From Pseudonocardia parietis (GTDB lineage Bacteria; Actinomycetota; Actinomycetes; Mycobacteriales; Pseudonocardiaceae), in NCBI RefSeq assembly GCF_017876315.1, contig NZ_JAGINU010000001.1, positions 4,712,001-4,776,000 of the forward strand: a DNA stretch of 64,000 bases, read 5' to 3'. Under the pieces are notes generated by a model. That model searched no databases and was not told the DNA's origin. It was given only the letters and a program-made list of their open reading frames with translations. The position numbers and the translations under genes are program-made. How positions within the stretch are numbered: the first letter of the stretch is position 1; each line of letters starts with the position of its first letter. Shown piece by piece: positions 16,743 to 24,976 of this stretch.

Positions 16743-19288
16743 CCCCCCGCACCCGCCGTCCGCATGCGCGACCCGGTCGGGTCGAACAGCGGCCCCTCGA
16801 CGACCCGCGCGGTGAGGCGGCGGCCGAACAGCTCGACCGCGACCCGGGTGCCGGGGACGGCCCGTTCGGCGGGCAGCCAGGCGTAGGCGATCGCGGCGCC
16901 GCACGGGTGACCGGTCGCGGCGCTGGTGATGCGGCCGATCGCATCCGGCGGGCCCGGTTCCAGCTCGTCGACCGGTACCGGCTCGCGGGTGAACCGGCGC
17001 GCCTGCGGGAGGTCGTACACCGGTTCCTGTCCGAACAGGACGGCGCCGGCGTGGTCGAGGACGAGCGTCGCGAGGACCTCGGCGGGCGGGCCCGCCTCCC
17101 GGGCCGCGTGCACCGCGGCCCGGCCGACGAACGGGCCCTTGTCCATGGCGACGGCGAACCCGAGCCCGGTGGCGTCCGGTCCGTGCTCCGGGGAGATGTC
17201 GGTCCCCTTGGCGCGGAACCCCTTCTCGATCCGCAGCGCGTCGAACGCGAGCCGGCCGGCGGCGATCAGGCCGTGCCGGGCGCCGGCGGCGTGCACGATG
17301 TCCCACAGCCGTTCGGCGTCGGTGGCGGCGCAGACGAGCTCCCAGCCGTACTCCCCGACGTAGGACACCCGCAGGCCGGTCACCGGCACCGGGCCGACGG
17401 CGAACTCGGCGGCCCGGAAGAAGCCCAGGCGCCCGGCGTCGTCGGGGATCAGTCCGGTGAGGATCTCGCCGACCTTCGGGCCCCAGACCCCCAGGCACGC
17501 GGTGGCCCCGGTGACGTCGGTGATCTCGACGCTGTCGCGGGCGTACCGGTGCAGCGCGGCCACGTCGAGCCGGTCGGCGACGGCGACCAGGAACCGCTGC
17601 GGCCCGAGCCGGGTGACGGTGAGGTCGGCCAGCACACCACCCGTCGCGTCCAGCATCAGGGTGTAGACGACCCGGCCGGCCGGCCGGTCGATGTCGTTGG
17701 TGACCAGGCGCTGCAGGAACTCCACCGCACCCGGGCCGGTGATCTCGAGCCGCCGCATCGGAGAGAGATCGAACATCCCGGCCGCGCGGCGGGTCACCAG
17801 CGCCTCCGCCCCGGCGACCGGCGACCAGTTCCGCGCCGCCCAGCCCTCGCGCCGGGGGACCTCGCAGACCTCGGGCAGCCAGGCGTTCGCCTCGAACCAC
17901 AGCGGCCGCTCGAGGGCTCCGGCCTCGGTGAACACGGCACGAAGCTCGACCTGACGGGAGTGGAACGGCGTCGTCCCGATCGGCCGCGCGACGCTCGGCG
18001 GGTCGAGCGGGTGGATCACGTCGTAGACCTCGTCGAACGCGCGACAGGACCGGGCCAGCACGACGGCCGGGTCGAGTGCGGCGGGATCGAAGCGGTCGAC
18101 GTCGGCACCGGACAGGTCGATCGGCTCACCGTCCAGCGCCGGACGTCCGGTGGTGATCCACTCCGCGACGGCTTCGGCGACCCCGGCCGAGTGCGTGATC
18201 CAGACGGCCTCGGCGGTCCAGAACCCGCGCAGCCCAGGGTGCTCGCCGAGCAGCGGCAGGCCGTCCGGGGTGAAGGAGAAGACGCCGTTGACGCCCTCCT
18301 CGATCTTGGCGTCGCCGAGCACCGGCAGCAGCGCCACGGCGGCGTCCCACGACGGGTCGAAGTCATCAGGGGTGAAGCGGCGCTCGGACGGCATGCTCGC
18401 GCCGGGGTCGGGGACGTCGAGGTCGCGCGAATCCATCGGCATGGCCCGGTGGCCGTAGGCACCGATGCCCAGGCGGTGGCCGTGCGGCCGGAAGTACAGG
18501 TCGGCGTCCTGGTGGCGCAGGATCGGCAGCGACGGGTCGGCCGCCCCGGAGGCCGACTCCAGCGCGTGGATCGCCTCCAGCGCGCCGAGCGGGTTGGTCC
18601 GCACGTACTGGTGCGCCATCGGGACCAGCGGGATCCCGACGCCGGCCAGCTCACCGACCGCAGGCCCCCACATCCCGGCGCAACAGATCACCAGGTCGGC
18701 CGGGAACGACTCGGCGCCGCACCGGACGCCGGTGGTGCACCCGCCCCGCTGCTCGATCGCCGTGACCTCCCGGTGTGCCAGGAACACCGCGCCGCGCCCG
18801 GTCGCCGCCTTCGCCTGCACCCGCGCCGCCGCGACCGGCAGCGCGGTGCCGTCGGCCGGGATGTGCAGCCCGCCGAGGATCCGCTCCTCGGCCAGCAGCG
18901 GATGCAGCCGCGCGCACTCCCCCGGTTCGAGGACGCGCGACCGGATGCCGGCGGCGGACGCCCAGCCGTGCCGCCGGTGCAGGTCCGCGAGCCGTTCCGG
19001 AGTGGACGCGACCTCGAGCCCGCCGACCTGGTTCAGGCACCGGACGCCGTCCTCGGACAGGCTCGCGTACTTGCGGACGGTCGCGGTCGCGAGCCTGGTC
19101 ATCGGCCGGGAGGACGAGGTCTGGAAGACCAGGCCGGGGGCGTGGGAGGTCGAGCCGCCGGTGTGGAACAGCGGGCCCTTCTCCAGGACGGTGACGCGGG
19201 TGTGGCCGCGCCGGGTCAGTTCGTCGGCGAGTGCGCAGCCGACGATCCCGGCTCCGATGATCACGATGTGTGGGGTGGTGGGCGCCAT
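16739..19288 (-). CDS. Dimethylglycine/sarcosine dehydrogenase-like flavoprotein with GcvT domains
   Basis: An 849-residue fusion: an N-terminal FAD-dependent DAO domain (GAGIVGCALADELTRRG near residue 10; GGSTSHAPGLVFQTSS holds the His expected to bind FAD covalently), a linker FAO_M domain and C-terminal aminomethyltransferase (GcvT) folate-binding domains (about 430-849). This is the architecture of DMGDH, which oxidises N-methyl groups and can pass formaldehyde to tetrahydrofolate. ATG 19288 has GCAGGAGA about 6 bases upstream and leads the operon. Two consecutive N-demethylations (this enzyme, then the sarcosine oxidase) would follow the Rieske step. Confidence 0.88.
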   Translation of the reverse strand: MAPTTPHIVIIGAGIVGCALADELTRRGHTRVTVLEKGPLFHTGGSTSHAPGLVFQTSSSRPMTRLATATVRKYASLSEDGVRCLNQVGGLEVASTPERLADLHRRHGWASAAGIRSRVLEPGECARLHPLLAEERILGGLHIPADGTALPVAAARVQAKAATGRGAVFLAHREVTAIEQRGGCTTGVRCGAESFPADLVICCAGMWGPAVGELAGVGIPLVPMAHQYVRTNPLGALEAIHALESASGAADPSLPILRHQDADLYFRPHGHRLGIGAYGHRAMPMDSRDLDVPDPGASMPSERRFTPDDFDPSWDAAVALLPVLGDAKIEEGVNGVFSFTPDGLPLLGEHPGLRGFWTAEAVWITHSAGVAEAVAEWITTGRPALDGEPIDLSGADVDRFDPAALDPAVVLARSCRAFDEVYDVIHPLDPPSVARPIGTTPFHSRQVELRAVFTEAGALERPLWFEANAWLPEVCEVPRREGWAARNWSPVAGAEALVTRRAAGMFDLSPMRRLEITGPGAVEFLQRLVTNDIDRPAGRVVYTLMLDATGGVLADLTVTRLGPQRFLVAVADRLDVAALHRYARDSVEITDVTGATACLGVWGPKVGEILTGLIPDDAGRLGFFRAAEFAVGPVPVTGLRVSYVGEYGWELVCAATDAERLWDIVHAAGARHGLIAAGRLAFDALRIEKGFRAKGTDISPEHGPDATGLGFAVAMDKGPFVGRAAVHAAREAGPPAEVLATLVLDHAGAVLFGQEPVYDLPQARRFTREPVPVDELEPGPPDAIGRITSAATGHPCGAAIAYAWLPAERAVPGTRVAVELFGRRLTARVVEGPLFDPTGSRMRTAGAGG

Positions 19289-19639
19289 GGCGGTCTCCTG
19301 CGTGCGGATCCGAGTGCTCGCGCGGTGCATTCGAGTACGTCGTCGTCGCGCAGCACCCGATGCCCCGCCGGGCGGGGCACCTACACACGGATCGAGCCGG
19401 CGGCCACCATCAGTCCGACTGCGCGTGTTGCCTCATGTGCAACGTCGATGTACCTACCGCAACACGGTGCAGCGCGCGGGGACCCCGTGTCAATAGCGCG
19501 TCGACCAGCGGATACCAGCATCTCCACCGCCGCCTCGCGGCACCCGGCGCGGCACCGCGACACACCGTCTCCTGTTAACGGCCGAGCCGCGGCCGCCGAT
19601 CATCGGGTGGGCGAGGGGCGCCCGGAACGCGAGGACGTG
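19289..19639. promoter_or_regulatory. 351-base divergent control region with two palindromes
   Basis: No gene is seen here. The region separates the N-methylglycine operon from the kinase gene. It holds a perfect 9-1-9 palindrome at 19361-19379 (tgccccgcc, mirrored) and an inverted repeat gttgc-N7-gcaac at 19427-19443, with a further gcaac copy at about 19459-19463. The second element has the size of a GntR- or LacI-type operator. No regulator gene is adjacent. Confidence 0.4.
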
Positions 19640-21067
19640 ATGACGACCGACGAGTGGCTCGGTGACTACCGGCTGGACGGGCTCCTGGGCCGCGGCGGGA
19701 TGGGCGAGGTCCACCGGGCCGTCGACACCCGCAGGTCGCGATCGGTCGCCCTGAAGGTCCTGCGCGCCGACGTCGCCCAGGACCCCGGGTTCCGGGAGCG
19801 CTTCCGGCGCGAGGCGGGCGCGACGGCCGGCCTGCAGAGCCCGCACATCGTCCCGATCCACGACTTCGGGGAGATCGGCGGCCGACTCTTCATCGACATG
19901 CGGCTCATCCACGGCACCGGCCTCGACGCGATCCTCACGCACGGGCCGCTCCCGGTGAACCGCGCCGTCGCGATCGTCGGGCAGGTTGCCGAGGGGCTCG
20001 CCCACGCCCACGAGCACGGGGTGCTGCACCGCGACGTCAAACCGTCGAACATCCTGCTGACACCGTCGGACTTCGTCTACCTCGTGGACTTCGGGATCGC
20101 CTCCCGGCCCGACAACAGCGAGCCGGGGCTCACCGCCACCGGGATGACGATCGGCACCTGGGCCTACATGGCGCCGGAGCGGTTCGACGCAGGTCCCGTC
20201 GACCAACGGTCCGATGTGTACTCGCTGGCGTGTGTGCTCGCGGAGTGCCTGCTGGGTCGGCGCCCGTTCGACGGCACGGGTCCCGCCTCGGTGATGAAGG
20301 CCCACCTGGTCGCCGAGCCGCCGCGTCCGTCGCGGGAGCGGCCGGACGTCGGGCCCGCGCTCGACGAGGTGCTCGCGCGTGGCATGGCCAAGGACCCTGC
20401 CCGGCGGTACACCTCGGCCCGCGAGTTCGCCGCGGCCGCGGTCGCCGCGATCTCCGGCCCGGTCGCCGCGGTCCCCGGCCCGACTGCCGCGATCTCCGGC
20501 CCGGCTCCGACGCGGGCGTGGCCGGCCGCGGCGCCCCCTGCGCCCACCGGCACGGGCGCTCCTGCTGTTCCGATCAAGGAGCGTCGTGGTCGAATCCCGC
20601 TGATGGCCGGTGCGGGAGTCGTGGCGCTCCTGCTCGCCGTCGTCGCCGGGATCGCGCTGGGCCGTATGGGAACGGAGCAACCGCCGGCCCAGACCCCGGT
20701 CGCCGGCGGCGCCCCCTCGACCGCACAACCGGCCCCGCCGCCGGCCCTGCCCTCGGCCCTACCGGCAGCCGGCTCGGGGGCTTCCGGCTACACGTACACG
20801 ATCGACGGCAACTATCCGGCCCACCTGATCTACACCGACGCCGAGGGCGATCGGATCACCGCGGGCGAGACCCCGGCCCCGTGGTCGCTCGCCTTCGACA
20901 CCTCCGCGTGGGGCGCCGACGCCCGGCCCATGCTCTCCGCGTTCACGATGTCGTCGCGCGGCGATACCTACCTCGAGTGCACGATCACCGATGCCGAGGG
21001 CCGGGTCGTCGCCAACCAGCGCAAGGAGACCGCGAACGCCGCCGTGTCGTGCATGAGTTTCGGCTGA
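19640..21067 (+). CDS. Transmembrane Ser/Thr protein kinase with MmpS-like outer domain
   Basis: A 475-residue receptor kinase. The catalytic domain (about 10-280) has the G-loop GRGGMGEVH, Lys39 (VALKVL), HRDVKPSN (Asp132), DFGIA and the activation segment ending GTWAYMAPE. An Ala/Pro-rich stretch with repeated ISGP/VPGP units follows, then one membrane helix (about 319-341). The outer domain (about 385-475, YTYTIDGNYPAHLIYTD to TYLECTITDAEGRVVANQ) resembles MmpS proteins. Mycobacterial MmpS proteins are accessory partners of MmpL exporters, so a kinase using this fold as its sensor is unusual. ATG 19640 is preceded by GAGG; GTG 19637 is an alternative. Confidence 0.88.
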   Translation: MTTDEWLGDYRLDGLLGRGGMGEVHRAVDTRRSRSVALKVLRADVAQDPGFRERFRREAGATAGLQSPHIVPIHDFGEIGGRLFIDMRLIHGTGLDAILTHGPLPVNRAVAIVGQVAEGLAHAHEHGVLHRDVKPSNILLTPSDFVYLVDFGIASRPDNSEPGLTATGMTIGTWAYMAPERFDAGPVDQRSDVYSLACVLAECLLGRRPFDGTGPASVMKAHLVAEPPRPSRERPDVGPALDEVLARGMAKDPARRYTSAREFAAAAVAAISGPVAAVPGPTAAISGPAPTRAWPAAAPPAPTGTGAPAVPIKERRGRIPLMAGAGVVALLLAVVAGIALGRMGTEQPPAQTPVAGGAPSTAQPAPPPALPSALPAAGSGASGYTYTIDGNYPAHLIYTDAEGDRITAGETPAPWSLAFDTSAWGADARPMLSAFTMSSRGDTYLECTITDAEGRVVANQRKETANAAVSCMSFG

Positions 21068-21162
21068 CGAGCCGCACACCACCCGGCCACGGCGGGTCGC
21101 TGCGCGGTCGGGCGCCGCGCGGCGACCCGAACCAGGCCGCTGTCGCAGGTACCCTGCCGAGC

Positions 21163-21564
21163 ATGGACGAGCGACCGGCGCACCAGGTGTTCGAGGACGC
21201 CGGCGTCCGGTTCGCCTACCTGTTCGGTTCCCGGGCCGGCGGTAACGCCCGCCCCGACGGCGACGCCGACATCGCGTTCGTCGCACGATCCCCGCTCGGC
21301 CTGCTCGATGAGGCGGCCCTCGCCGACCGCCTGGCCGTCGCGCTGGAGGTCCCATCGGTGGACCTCGTCGATCTCGAGCGCGCGCCGCTGGTCCTCGCGG
21401 GCCGGGTCCTCACCGTGGGCCGGACGATCTTCAGCGCCGACGAGCCCGGGCGGGTCGAGTTCGAGGTGCGCACCCGTGCCGAGTACTTCGACTTCCTGCC
21501 CTACCAGCGAGAACACCGCGACGCGTACCTTCGCCGTGTCGCCGCCGGGCACGCCCGCGCCTGA
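21163..21564 (+). CDS. MNT-type nucleotidyltransferase domain protein
   Basis: A 133-residue minimal nucleotidyltransferase. The GS motif (Gly22-Ser23 in YLFGSRAGG) and the metal-binding DxD (Asp34, Asp36 in DGDADIAF) are intact. The following region (VDLVDLERAPLVLAGRVLTVGRTIF) matches MntA-like proteins. In the known systems such proteins act as the antitoxin that adenylylates a HEPN-domain RNase. No HEPN gene is found on either side: the kinase gene is upstream, and a converging transporter gene is downstream. It may be a solitary remnant or work with a partner elsewhere. Confidence 0.78.
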   Translation: MDERPAHQVFEDAGVRFAYLFGSRAGGNARPDGDADIAFVARSPLGLLDEAALADRLAVALEVPSVDLVDLERAPLVLAGRVLTVGRTIFSADEPGRVEFEVRTRAEYFDFLPYQREHRDAYLRRVAAGHARA

Positions 21565-21589
21565 CGGTCCCGCGCAGAGCGGAGCCAGA

Positions 21590-21604
21590 ACCCCCAGCGG
21601 GGGT
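21590..21604. terminator. Short hairpin between converging genes
   Basis: Six-base arms (21590-21595 and 21599-21604) around a 3-base loop, between the MNT gene and the stop codon of the converging transporter gene. It is short, so the assignment is weak. Confidence 0.35.
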
Positions 21605-22896
21605 CAGCGCAGGACGGAGCCCTTCGTCTCGGGCAGCGTCAGGATCGCGAAGAAGGCGATCGCGGCACCGACCGCGACGTAGACGAAGAACAGGATGGCC
21701 AGGCCCGCCTGCTGCAACGACGTCACGACCAGCGGCGCGGTCCCGCCGAACACGGCGACGGTCAGGTTGTACCAGGCGCCGATGCCGAGGCCGCGGATCG
21801 AGGTCGGGAGCAGCTCGCTCATGATCGCCGGCGCGATCGACGTCATCATCGTGTAGAGGCTCAGGCCCACCGTGAACACCACGAACATGTTCCAGAACCC
21901 GGGTCCGATGAGGAACGACAGCGGCACGACCAGGATCGCGGTCGACGCCGACCAGATCAGCAGCTGTGGTTTCCGGCCGTAGCGGTCCGCGGCCGCGCCC
22001 ATCGGGTACTGCAGCAACACGAAGATCAGCGTCGCGACCGACAGCGCCAGGAAGACCTCGGTCGCGTCGGCACCGCGGGACGTCGTCGCGTACGGGGTGA
22101 GCGCGGAGAAGAAGGTGTAGTAGCAGAGCGTGGACAGCAGGGTGAAGCCGACGAGCTGCGCCACGGCCTTCGGGTGCTCACGCAGCGTCAGCATCAGCGG
22201 GTTCTTGATCTTGGCCGCGGCTTCCTTGTTCTCCTCGAACTGCTCGGTCTCCGACATCTGCCGGCGCATCCACAGACCGATCAGGCCGAGGATGCCGCCG
22301 ATGATGAACGGGACCCGCCAGCCCCACGAGGCCAGCTGCGCCTCGGTCAGGTTCGCCGCCAGCACGAAGCCCAGGAGCGAGGCGATCAGCACGGCCGTGC
22401 CGGTCGAGATGTAGAAGAACGACGAGTAGCGGCCGCGCCGCTCCGGCGGGGCGATCTCGGCCAGGTACGCCGACGCGTTCGACACCTCGCCGCCCAGCGA
22501 CATCCCCTGCGCGATCCTGGCCAGCAGCAACAGCACCGGCGCGAGCCAGCCGACCATCTCGAAGGTCGGGAGCAGGCCGATCACGACCGATCCGCCCGCC
22601 ATCAGCAGGATCGTGATCAGCATCGCCGTGCGACGGCCGTGCAGGTCGGCGAACCGGCCGAGGATGAAGCCGCCGAGCGGGCGGAAGAAGAACGCGAGCG
22701 CGTAGGTCGCAAGCGTCGAGATCAGGGCCAGGGCCGCATTGTCCGGCGGGAAGATCTGGGTCGCGAAGTAGATCGAGAACGTCGCGTAGATCGTCCAGTC
22801 GTACCACTCGACGGCGTTACCGATGGACGCCGCGATGAGCGTCCGCACCGGCAACTGGTGACGCTCCGTAGCCCCGGTGGTCGGAGTTCGAGCCAC
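21604..22896 (-). CDS. MFS transporter, metabolite:H+ symporter (MHS) family
   Basis: Twelve-helix inner-membrane symporter of 430 residues. The N-terminal IGNAVEWYDWTIYATF, RPLGGFILGRFADLHGRR and ARIAQGMSLGGEVSNASAYLAEIAP are the classic MHS signatures shared with ProP, ShiA and KgtP, which carry osmolytes, shikimate and dicarboxylates. The C-terminus ends LPETKG. The exact substrate cannot be read from the sequence. GTG 22896 follows a purine-rich AGGGGG site. The gene diverges from the enoyl-CoA hydratase gene. Confidence 0.88.
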   Translation of the reverse strand: MARTPTTGATERHQLPVRTLIAASIGNAVEWYDWTIYATFSIYFATQIFPPDNAALALISTLATYALAFFFRPLGGFILGRFADLHGRRTAMLITILLMAGGSVVIGLLPTFEMVGWLAPVLLLLARIAQGMSLGGEVSNASAYLAEIAPPERRGRYSSFFYISTGTAVLIASLLGFVLAANLTEAQLASWGWRVPFIIGGILGLIGLWMRRQMSETEQFEENKEAAAKIKNPLMLTLREHPKAVAQLVGFTLLSTLCYYTFFSALTPYATTSRGADATEVFLALSVATLIFVLLQYPMGAAADRYGRKPQLLIWSASTAILVVPLSFLIGPGFWNMFVVFTVGLSLYTMMTSIAPAIMSELLPTSIRGLGIGAWYNLTVAVFGGTAPLVVTSLQQAGLAILFFVYVAVGAAIAFFAILTLPETKGSVLR

Positions 22897-23044
22897 GATG
22901 CCCCCTACTGTCCCAACGACGGTCGGCGAAGAGTAACCGGACTGGTTCCGTCGCGAAAGCGGGAGGACCGGGGTCGCGACTCGCCACGGCGCACCACGAC
23001 TGGTAGTCCCGGGAGTCGATCGACCGACCTGAGGAGTCCGCTTG

Positions 23045-23806
23045 ATGCCGCTGCCCGACCCGACCGGCCTGCCCCTCGTGCACGACGACGGCGGTGTCCG
23101 CACCATCACGCTGAACCGCCCGGAGCAGGCGAACGCACTGCGCCTCGAGGACGTCGACGCACTCGCCGCGGCCGTCCGCGACGCCGGCGAGGCGACCCGG
23201 GTGATCGTCCTGACCGGGGCCGGGGAGCGGGCGTTCGGGGCCGGGATGCACCTGGACGTCTTCCGCGACGCCGCACCCGGGGACGGCCGGGCGATCATCT
23301 CCCGGCTGGCGGAGTGTCTGCGGATCGTCCGGACCGCACCGGTCCCGACGATCGCCCGGCTGAACGGCGCCTGCATCGGTGCGGCCTTCGAGCTCGCGCT
23401 GGCCTGCGACGCGCGGGTCGCGCACGCCGGCGTCCGGGTCGGTCTGCCGGAGGTGAAGCTGGGCATCCCGTCGGTGGTGGACGCCGCGCTGCTGCCGCAC
23501 CTGCTCGGTCCGACCCTGGCGCACGAGCTGATCCTCACCGGTGACCTCTACACGCTGCCGGAGCTCGGAGCGGACCGGCTGGTCAACCGGCTCGTCGAGA
23601 CGCCGCAGGAGCTGGACGCGGCCGTCGCCGGGCTGGCCGCGAAGCTCGCCGCACCGACCCGCGAGGTGATCGCCGCGCAGAAGGGGCTGTTCGAGACCTG
23701 GCGCAACCGGGGCATCCGCGACTCGGTGGACGCCAGCGTCGACGTGTTCGCCGAGGTGTTCGCGCTGCCCGTCACCCGGGACGCGATCGGCGGATACCGG
23801 CCGTAG
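23045..23806 (+). CDS. Enoyl-CoA hydratase/isomerase family protein
   Basis: A 253-residue crotonase-fold enzyme acting on acyl-CoA thioesters. The oxyanion-hole regions AGERAFGAGMHLDVF (near residue 61) and LNGACIGAAFELALACD (near 105) are present. The residue usually carrying the catalytic Glu of true hydratases lies in GVRVGLPEVKLGIPSVV (Glu near 139). ATG 23045 has GAGGAG 9-14 bases upstream and is preferred over the overlapping TTG. It is followed 10 bases later by the DUF4185 gene on the same strand. The true substrate is unknown. Confidence 0.85.
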   Translation: MPLPDPTGLPLVHDDGGVRTITLNRPEQANALRLEDVDALAAAVRDAGEATRVIVLTGAGERAFGAGMHLDVFRDAAPGDGRAIISRLAECLRIVRTAPVPTIARLNGACIGAAFELALACDARVAHAGVRVGLPEVKLGIPSVVDAALLPHLLGPTLAHELILTGDLYTLPELGADRLVNRLVETPQELDAAVAGLAAKLAAPTREVIAAQKGLFETWRNRGIRDSVDASVDVFAEVFALPVTRDAIGGYRP

Positions 23807-23816
23807 GGTCGCGCCC

Positions 23817-24842
23817 ATGGCCGTCACGACCAAGATCGCCGACCTGACCGGTCCCGGCTACACCGACCGCTTCGGGATGGGCGGAACCGACCTCGGGATC
23901 GTCGCGACCGCGCCGGACGGACGGCTGGTCGCGGTCTTCGGGGACACGTTCGACCGGGCCGGTGTCGGTGGGCCCGGGTGGCGCTCCCCCGTCGTGTTGT
24001 TCGCCGACCCGGACGGCTTCCGGTCCGGCCTGCGCTGGACCGGGTCCGGCGGCGACACCGCCGACTACGCCTGCCGGCTGGTCGACAAGCCCACGACGAA
24101 CTGGTTCCGCCTGCACAAGCGGGTCACCACGATGCTGCCCGCCGACGTGATCACCATCGGCGACACGATGTACCTGCACGTGATGGGCAACAAGGGCCTG
24201 GGCAACGTGCTGTGGAGCGAGATCATCGCCTCCCGCGACAGCGGTGTGACCTGGGAGCGGACCGGCTGCAGCTGGCCCGGTGAGCACTGCGACGGCCTGT
24301 TCCAGCAGCTGACCTGGTACCTCGACGACGACGGGTACGTCTACGCCTACACCACCGGTTTCCAGCGCCGCGACGGCCTGTTGCTGCACCGGGTCCCCGC
24401 GGACCGGATCACCGATCCTGCCGCCTGGGAGCCGTGGGGCTTCGCCGGCGAGCGCTGGGACTGGGGCAACCCGCCGACCCTGACGATCCCGGGCGCGTTC
24501 GGGGAGCTCAACCTGCGCAAGGTCCCCGGCCCGGACGGGCGCGAGCACCGCCTGCTGATCTTCTTCGACGCCGGCAACTACCGGATCGACGCGATGCTGC
24601 TCGACGCGCCGAACGCCGACCTGCACCGGGCCCCGCGCACCACGCTGCTGCACGGCTGCGGCTGGGACGACGAGGACCACGGCACCGGCCGGGTCGCGCA
24701 GCTCTACGGCGGCTACGTCGTGCCCGGGTCCACCCTGGACGACCTGCACCTGGTCGTCAGCCAGTGGAACACCGCCACGAACTGGCCGTACCGGTCGATG
24801 CAGTTCCGCACCGACGCCTCCGAGCTCCTCCGCCCACGGTAG
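23817..24842 (+). CDS. DUF4185 domain protein
   Basis: A 341-residue protein fitting the DUF4185 family, a five-bladed-propeller-like fold related to glycosyl-hydrolase families. Visible elements are VAVFGDTFDRAG, WRSPVVLFADPDGF, GDTMYLHVMGNKGLG, RDSGVTWERTGCSW and the C-terminal YGGYVVPGSTLDDLHLVVSQWNT. Many relatives are secreted, but this one has no signal peptide or lipobox. The function is unknown. It probably shares a transcript with the hydratase gene 10 bases upstream. Confidence 0.78.
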   Translation: MAVTTKIADLTGPGYTDRFGMGGTDLGIVATAPDGRLVAVFGDTFDRAGVGGPGWRSPVVLFADPDGFRSGLRWTGSGGDTADYACRLVDKPTTNWFRLHKRVTTMLPADVITIGDTMYLHVMGNKGLGNVLWSEIIASRDSGVTWERTGCSWPGEHCDGLFQQLTWYLDDDGYVYAYTTGFQRRDGLLLHRVPADRITDPAAWEPWGFAGERWDWGNPPTLTIPGAFGELNLRKVPGPDGREHRLLIFFDAGNYRIDAMLLDAPNADLHRAPRTTLLHGCGWDDEDHGTGRVAQLYGGYVVPGSTLDDLHLVVSQWNTATNWPYRSMQFRTDASELLRPR

Positions 24843-24976
24843 CCCCGGTAGCCCAGCTAGCCCCGGTAGCCCGCCGGCGCCGCACGAAGGGCACCGGAGA
24901 GCAGTTCGATCACGCGTCGGGTGCTCTGCCGTACCCCTCGCGGGCGCGTCACCCCTCGCGGGCGCGTTCGATCACG
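24841..24976. repeat. Cluster of short direct repeats between DUF4185 and ABC ATPase genes
   Basis: Two 15-base copies of tagccccggtagccc (24841-24855 and 24859-24873) and two 17-base copies of acccctcgcgggcgcgt (24933-24949 and 24951-24967), each pair with an 18-base period. In addition gttcgatcacg occurs at 24904-24914 and 24966-24976. No gene is seen in the gap between the two stop codons. The pattern looks like local slippage duplications. Confidence 0.7.

Noticed and set aside
16907..19639. A 900-codon plus-strand extension in front of the kinase gene
   Set aside because: It lies opposite the DMGDH gene and across the promoter region. The kinase domain begins right after ATG 19640, which has its own ribosome site.
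21068..21162. A small HEPN toxin gene beside the MNT gene
   Set aside because: The gap is too short and has no fitting frame; the downstream gap is only 39 bases.
24841..24976. A CRISPR-like array
   Set aside because: There are only two copies of each of two different short units, with no spacers of even size and no cas genes.
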